Assembly (NCBI GenBank): GCA_942493275.1
Contig: OW818687.1
Coordinates: 2,294,001-2,358,000 of the forward strand
Direction of reading: 5' to 3'
DNA length: 64,000 nucleotides
Source of the DNA: G942493275 sp942493275
Lineage (GTDB): Bacteria; Actinomycetota; Coriobacteriia; Anaerosomatales; PHET01
In this document: positions 60,612 through 64,000 of the stretch, one piece after another
Layout: every line of letters begins with the position of its first letter
How positions within the stretch are numbered: the stretch's first letter is position 1
Translations under genes and position numbers: made by a program
The notes under the pieces: model-generated
Database searches by the model: none
What the model saw: only the letters and a program-made list of their open reading frames with translations
What the model was told of the DNA's origin: nothing

Positions 60612-61847
60612 TCACTTCCACTGGAAGGAGCCGCACGACTGCGGCGAGCGCTGTCCGGTATGTGGGCAGGTCTCCACGTAGACGCAGTCGCCGCACGTTG
60701 TGGGCACCGCAGCCTCCCCGGCGACATAGCCGACGGAGTCCTCGGTTGCCGAGGTGGAGACGAGTTCGTCAAGGTCGAGGATGAAGTCGGAATCGGGCTC
60801 AGGGGCTCGGGTCTCCGGAGTGGACTCCTCGTCAGCGGCTGCCGCGAGGATCTCGGAGACGATATCTGCAGCCGACTCTTCGGGCGCGAGCTCCTCGGCG
60901 ACGCCCATGGGTTCGTGAGCGAGCACCGCAGGCTCATCGACAGGCTCGGGGGACGGCGTCTCATCGTAGGCACCGAGGATGACCGGCCGAGAAGCCGCCA
61001 TGGTCTCGTCGTCGCCGGCAGCCTTGACCAGGGAGCCTTCGTCAGACGAGGACTCCTCGAGCGCGTCCAGGTTGAATGCCGGAGCCTCGCCTTCCGCAGG
61101 CGCTCCGGTGTCCCACGGCCAGGCCTGGGGCTGAGTCGGGTCGTCGACCGACTCGGCGTCCTCCTCGACAGCCGTGACTTCCTCCGACGGTTCTTCGGCC
61201 GGTCCGACTGACTCGGGCGGCACGATTCCCTCGGCGGACATGCTTGCCGCGGTGCGCAGGAGCGCGTCCTTGAGCGAGGTCTCCTGGGTCTCCTCGATCA
61301 CGGCCTCCGCGTACGCGGCGTCGACCTGCTCGATCTCACCGGGCTCCTCGAGTTCAGCCGCCTCGTCGGTTGCGGCGCCGTCGGCATCATCCTCAAGGCC
61401 CGAGAGGACCTCGGCGATCTCGGGATCCGCAACATCCTCGGATACGGGTTCGTTGGGCTCGGGCTCGTCCTCCGGCTCCGGTACGTCCTCGGCCTCGGGT
61501 TCGGGCTCGTCCTCGGGTTCGGGCTCAAGTTCGGCCCCGGGCTCAAGTTCGGCCCCGGGCTCGGGCTCGTCCTCGGGCTCCATCTCGACCTCGGGCTCCG
61601 GCGCGATCTCCGGCTCGACCTCGACCTCCGAGACCGGAGCGGCCTGCGCAGGCGCCGAGCGCACCAGCAGAACCGGCGTGCCCTGAGCGATGTCGAGCAC
61701 GAAGACCTCGGCGTCCCAGTGGGCGAACCCCGGGTCTGCGGTGACCCGACTCAGTTCGGAAAGGGCATCCTGGCGTGTCTCCGAGGCGGTGTCCGACAGC
61801 AAGAATATCTGGCCATCGGGCTCTCGGCCGATCAGGAAGAACGACAT
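60612..61847 (-). CDS. Acidic repetitive protein with C-terminal Cys motif
   Basis: I do not recognise this family. The 411-residue protein has a folded-looking N-terminal segment (residues 1-66, FFLIGREPDGQIFLLSD ... WDAEVFVLDIAQGTPVLLV), then a long very acidic, Pro/Glu-rich low-complexity stretch including PEPE-type repeats, and a C-terminal cysteine motif C385-x2-C388-x5-C394-x10-C405 within TTCGDCVYVETCPHTGQ and SCGSFQWK. No signal peptide or membrane helix is seen. The start is ATG at 61847; a TTG two codons upstream is possible. It precedes the chelatase by three bases. A metal-handling or cofactor-related helper role is inference from the cysteines and the neighbour. Confidence 0.75.
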   Translation of the reverse strand: MSFFLIGREPDGQIFLLSDTASETRQDALSELSRVTADPGFAHWDAEVFVLDIAQGTPVLLVRSAPAQAAPVSEVEVEPEIAPEPEVEMEPEDEPEPGAELEPGAELEPEPEDEPEPEAEDVPEPEDEPEPNEPVSEDVADPEIAEVLSGLEDDADGAATDEAAELEEPGEIEQVDAAYAEAVIEETQETSLKDALLRTAASMSAEGIVPPESVGPAEEPSEEVTAVEEDAESVDDPTQPQAWPWDTGAPAEGEAPAFNLDALEESSSDEGSLVKAAGDDETMAASRPVILGAYDETPSPEPVDEPAVLAHEPMGVAEELAPEESAADIVSEILAAAADEESTPETRAPEPDSDFILDLDELVSTSATEDSVGYVAGEAAVPTTCGDCVYVETCPHTGQRSPQSCGSFQWK

Positions 61848-61878
61848 CGTCAATCACGCCTTTCGGGAGCGCTCTTAG

Positions 61879-61896
61879 TGTGCCTGCAGGCACACC
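61879..61896. promoter_or_regulatory. Perfect 18-bp palindrome at the predicted transcription start
   Basis: The sequence gtgtgcctgcaggcacac is identical on both strands. It spans about +1 to +17 of the promoter at 61902-61930. It may be an operator for a dimeric regulator or a short mRNA 5' hairpin (7-bp stem, TGCA loop). It also lies after the nfo stop and could affect nfo termination. Confidence 0.6.
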
Positions 61897-61901
61897 CCAC
61901 T

Positions 61902-61930
61902 ATCCTAGAACTGGCAGGCGGGTGGGGCAA
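61902..61930 (-). promoter_or_regulatory. Promoter for the acidic protein/chelatase operon
   Basis: TTGCCC (61925-61930), 17 bases, TAGGAT (61902-61907) on the minus strand, with the predicted start near 61895. The same -35 hexamer and spacing occur at rplS. Confidence 0.6.
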
Positions 61931-61954
61931 CAGCGCAGCACGCCGGTCCTGTGG

Positions 61955-62821
61955 CTACTGTGATGCCTGACACGCCCCTCGTAGGTCCTTGAGGCGCCCC
62001 ACGTTGACACGGTCCTTGTCGGGCACTTCCCCGGGCATCTCGGTCACCACGGGGACGTTTTGCAGCCGCGACTGACAGACCATCGCCGAGAAGCCGTCGA
62101 TGCCGATGAACCCATCGCCGATCCACTCGTGACGGTCGTGGTGCGTGCCGCGCTCGAACTTGCAGTCGTTGGCGTGAATCAGTCCGATCCTGTCGGTGCC
62201 GCAGCAGGCGGAAGCTCCGTCAAGGTAGTGTTCCCACCCACCCGCCGTGTCCAGCGCTGCGCCGTGCGCCCACGCGTGACAGGTGTCGATACAAACCCCG
62301 AGGCGCGCCACCGGGAGCCCCGAAGCATCGATGCACGCCGCAAGCTCCTCAAAGCTGGAACCGAAGGTTGTGCCGGCTCCAGCGGTGTTCTCGAGCAACA
62401 GCCTCGTGGCGCAGTCATCGCCCGCGGCGTCGAAAGCGCGGTCGATCGCCTCGGCCACCCGACTCGCAGCCCGCTCGACATCGCCATCGGGGTTCGTACC
62501 GATGTGCGTGACCACACCGGCGGCGCCAAGGACGCTTCCACGCGACAGTTCGTCGGCGAGCGCGTTGACCGACTTCTCCCACAGCACGGGTTCGGGTGTC
62601 GAGAGGTTGATCAGGTATGCGGTGTGAGTGAATACCGGCCCGAACTCACGCTCGGCGCGAGCCGCCTTGAACGTCTCAGCTGCGAGCCGGTCCATGGGCT
62701 TCGCGTGCCACTGACGCGGGCTCTTCGCGAAGATCTGGATGCACTCGCATCCCACGCTTTGCGCATAGTCCAGCGCTGAGACGAGGCCGCCGGATACTGA
62801 GACGTGGGCACCAAACAGCAT
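61955..62821 (-). CDS. nfo: Endonuclease IV (AP endonuclease)
   Basis: Cuts DNA at abasic sites in base excision repair. The 288-residue TIM-barrel enzyme has FGAHVSVSGGLVSALDYA at the start, THIGTN, LLLENTAGAGTTFGSSFEEL, GVCIDTCHAWAHG and HANDCKFERGTHHDRHEWIGDGFIG, which supply the three-zinc site. The long open frame upstream is not part of the family; ATG at 62821 begins at the first strand, though its Shine-Dalgarno is weak. It is divergent from dinB. Confidence 0.95.
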   Translation of the reverse strand: MLFGAHVSVSGGLVSALDYAQSVGCECIQIFAKSPRQWHAKPMDRLAAETFKAARAEREFGPVFTHTAYLINLSTPEPVLWEKSVNALADELSRGSVLGAAGVVTHIGTNPDGDVERAASRVAEAIDRAFDAAGDDCATRLLLENTAGAGTTFGSSFEELAACIDASGLPVARLGVCIDTCHAWAHGAALDTAGGWEHYLDGASACCGTDRIGLIHANDCKFERGTHHDRHEWIGDGFIGIDGFSAMVCQSRLQNVPVVTEMPGEVPDKDRVNVGRLKDLRGACQASQ

Positions 62822-62860
62822 TCGCCGGGCCTTTCGTGGAGGGGTGCGGGTGACTCCTTC

Positions 62861-62897
62861 ATTGTATCCATCCGCGAGCACCGCCGCAGGATATACA
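62861..62897. promoter_or_regulatory. Divergent -10 boxes between nfo and dinB
   Basis: On minus, TACAAT (62861-62866) lies 40 bases before nfo. On plus, TATACA (62892-62897) lies nine bases before the dinB ATG. -35 boxes are poor for both. No clear LexA box was recognised. Confidence 0.4.
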
Positions 62898-62906
62898 CTT
62901 GCCCAC

Positions 62907-64000
62907 ATGGAACCCCGGCCCCCCTCAGACACCTGCCTCCCCGAATGGACGGGACGCGCGATTCTCCATGTCGACCTCGACGCGTTCTTCGCCGCTGTTG
63001 AGCAGCTCGACCACCCCGAGTGGAGGGGGAAGCCGGTGATAGTCGGCGGTGACCCGACCCGGAGGGGTGTCGTTTCCACCGCCAGCTACGAGGCCCGTGT
63101 GTTCGGGATCCACTCGGCGATGCCGTCGATGCGGGCCGCCTCTCTGTGTCCTGACGCGATCTGGGCGCCTCCCCGATTTGCTCGCTACAAGGAGTTGTCC
63201 GACGCGGTCTTCGCGATCTTCAGGGATGAATCACCACGGGTGCAGCCGGTGTCTGTCGACGAAGCCTATCTGGACGTCACTCCCGGCGGCTACTCGACTG
63301 AAAACCCGATTGCGATCGCACGGCGCATCAGGGAACGCGTGGCGATGCTGGGTCTCACGTGTTCGGTCGGCATCTCGGCGAGCAAGACGGTCTCCAAGAT
63401 CGCTTCGGAACACGACAAGCCCGATGGTCTGACGGTGGTGCGTCCCGGCGAAGAGGCTGCATTCCTCGCGCCGCTGCCGGTGCGCAGCCTGCCGGGCATC
63501 GGGCCGCAAACGGCCGTACGCCTCGGTGCGCTTGGCATACGGACGCTCGGACAGCTTGCGCAGCTCGATCTGAAGACGGCTGAGACGCTGTTCGGCTCGC
63601 ATGGTGCGGACATCGTCGAGAGGGCGGCCGGTCTGGATCGCCGGCCGGTGCGACCCAACGATCCCGCCAAGTCCGTGTCCAACGAGCGCACCTTCGCCGA
63701 GGACATACGCGACCCGGTCGAAGTCAGACGCGCCCTGGACTCGCTGGCCGCCAAGGTGGGCTCCCGGGTGCGCAAGAAGGGGCTGGCCGGACGAACCGTG
63801 ACGATCAAGGTGCGGTTCACCGACTTCTCCACGCGCACCGTGCGGCGCACGATCGACACGCCCACCGACGACGAAGGGGTGTTCGGCCCCATCGCCCAAG
63901 CGCTTCTGAAGGAGGCGTGGTCACCGGGAGTGGGGCTTCGTCTGCTCGGGGTTGGGCTGTCGGGATTCGAGTCGAAGGCACTGCAACTCGACCTGCTGGA
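62907..64000 (+). CDS. dinB: DNA polymerase IV (3' end cut by window edge)
   Basis: Y-family translesion polymerase. At least 364 residues are visible: HVDLDAFFAAVEQLDHPEWRGKPVIVGG with the first catalytic Asp, STASYEARVFGIHSAMP, QPVSVDEAYLDVT with the catalytic Asp-Glu, SVGISASKTVSKIASEHDKPDGL, the helix-hairpin-helix LPGIGPQTAVRLGALGI and the little-finger domain. No stop appears before base 64000, so the C-terminus and the expected clamp-binding motif are outside the window. The ATG has no Shine-Dalgarno, and a -10 box nine bases upstream suggests a near-leaderless mRNA. Confidence 0.95.
   Translation, partial: MEPRPPSDTCLPEWTGRAILHVDLDAFFAAVEQLDHPEWRGKPVIVGGDPTRRGVVSTASYEARVFGIHSAMPSMRAASLCPDAIWAPPRFARYKELSDAVFAIFRDESPRVQPVSVDEAYLDVTPGGYSTENPIAIARRIRERVAMLGLTCSVGISASKTVSKIASEHDKPDGLTVVRPGEEAAFLAPLPVRSLPGIGPQTAVRLGALGIRTLGQLAQLDLKTAETLFGSHGADIVERAAGLDRRPVRPNDPAKSVSNERTFAEDIRDPVEVRRALDSLAAKVGSRVRKKGLAGRTVTIKVRFTDFSTRTVRRTIDTPTDDEGVFGPIAQALLKEAWSPGVGLRLLGVGLSGFESKALQLDLL

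Noticed and set aside
61480..61610. Short repeated GGGCTC/CTCGGG units that might look like a CRISPR or DNA repeat array
   Set aside because: They are in-frame codons for the Pro-Glu repeats of the acidic protein; there are no spacers and unit lengths vary.
61174..61744. Ser- or Arg/Pro-rich open frames on plus opposite the acidic protein
   Set aside because: They are the mirror of the acidic Glu/Pro-rich codons of the minus-strand gene, not separate genes.

Overview
The window is about 64 kb of high-GC, gene-dense bacterial chromosome that is almost entirely core genome. Gene order and families point to a deep-branching Actinomycetota, most likely a Coriobacteriia-like anaerobe (inference). 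A WhiG-type sigma factor sits between dprA and rpsB, as in Streptomyces. A SepIVA-like coiled-coil gene lies beside coaD and a DUF177 gene, as in mycobacteria. Firmicutes-like traits are mixed in: TrmFO, FabK enoyl reductases, an Asp23/FakA/DegV cluster and a ThiT transporter. I see no insertion sequence, prophage, CRISPR array, toxin-antitoxin pair or recognisable defence island.

Layout. From 1 to about 40.2 kb nearly everything is on the minus strand, in tightly packed and often overlapping genes. Read in the direction of transcription: DUF1858 protein, Asp23, FakA (DAK2), DegV/FakB, recG, rsmD, coaD, sepIVA-like, DUF177; then rpmF, plsX, fabH, fabK, fabD, fabG, acpP, a FabK paralogue, fabF, rnc; smc, ftsY and a second signal peptidase; ffh; rpsP, khpA, rimM, trmD, lepB; rplS, rnhB, yraN, yifB, dprA, trmFO, xerC, whiG-like sigma and a zinc-ribbon response regulator; rpsB, tsf; and pyrH, frr, uppS, cdsA, dxr, rseP (cut by the window edge). 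Good promoter matches precede rpsB, rplS, rpsP, ffh and metK.

From 40.3 to 46.3 kb: rpmB on plus; an HD-GYP/GAF protein; a TPP-riboswitch-controlled thiT and thiamine pyrophosphokinase pair; and a two-gene cell-wall module made of a PASTA protein with a catalytically dead amidase fold plus an M23 peptidase with a coiled coil. From 46.3 to 54.1 kb: glpX, rsmB, fmt, def, priA and metK, the last preceded by an S-box SAM riboswitch with two competing downstream hairpins. From 54.2 to 58.6 kb on plus: a PsiE-like membrane protein, gltX, tRNA-Gln(CTG), tRNA-Glu(CTC), glnS and RNase P RNA. From 58.6 to 64 kb: a single-chain AAA/VWA chelatase, an unusual acidic Cys-tailed protein whose promoter carries a perfect 18-bp palindrome, nfo, and dinB (cut by the edge).

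Functionally the window joins lipid supply (de novo FAS II, FakAB salvage, PlsX, CdsA, isoprenoid steps Dxr/UppS) to protein synthesis and export (ribosomal proteins, EF-Ts, RRF, SRP/FtsY, two signal peptidases, RseP, Def/Fmt) and to chromosome maintenance (SMC, XerC, DprA, RecG, PriA, RNase HII, endonuclease IV, Pol IV). The parts I find least explained are the pseudo-amidase/M23 pair, the acidic protein/chelatase operon with its palindrome, and the zinc-ribbon response regulator paired with the WhiG-like sigma factor.
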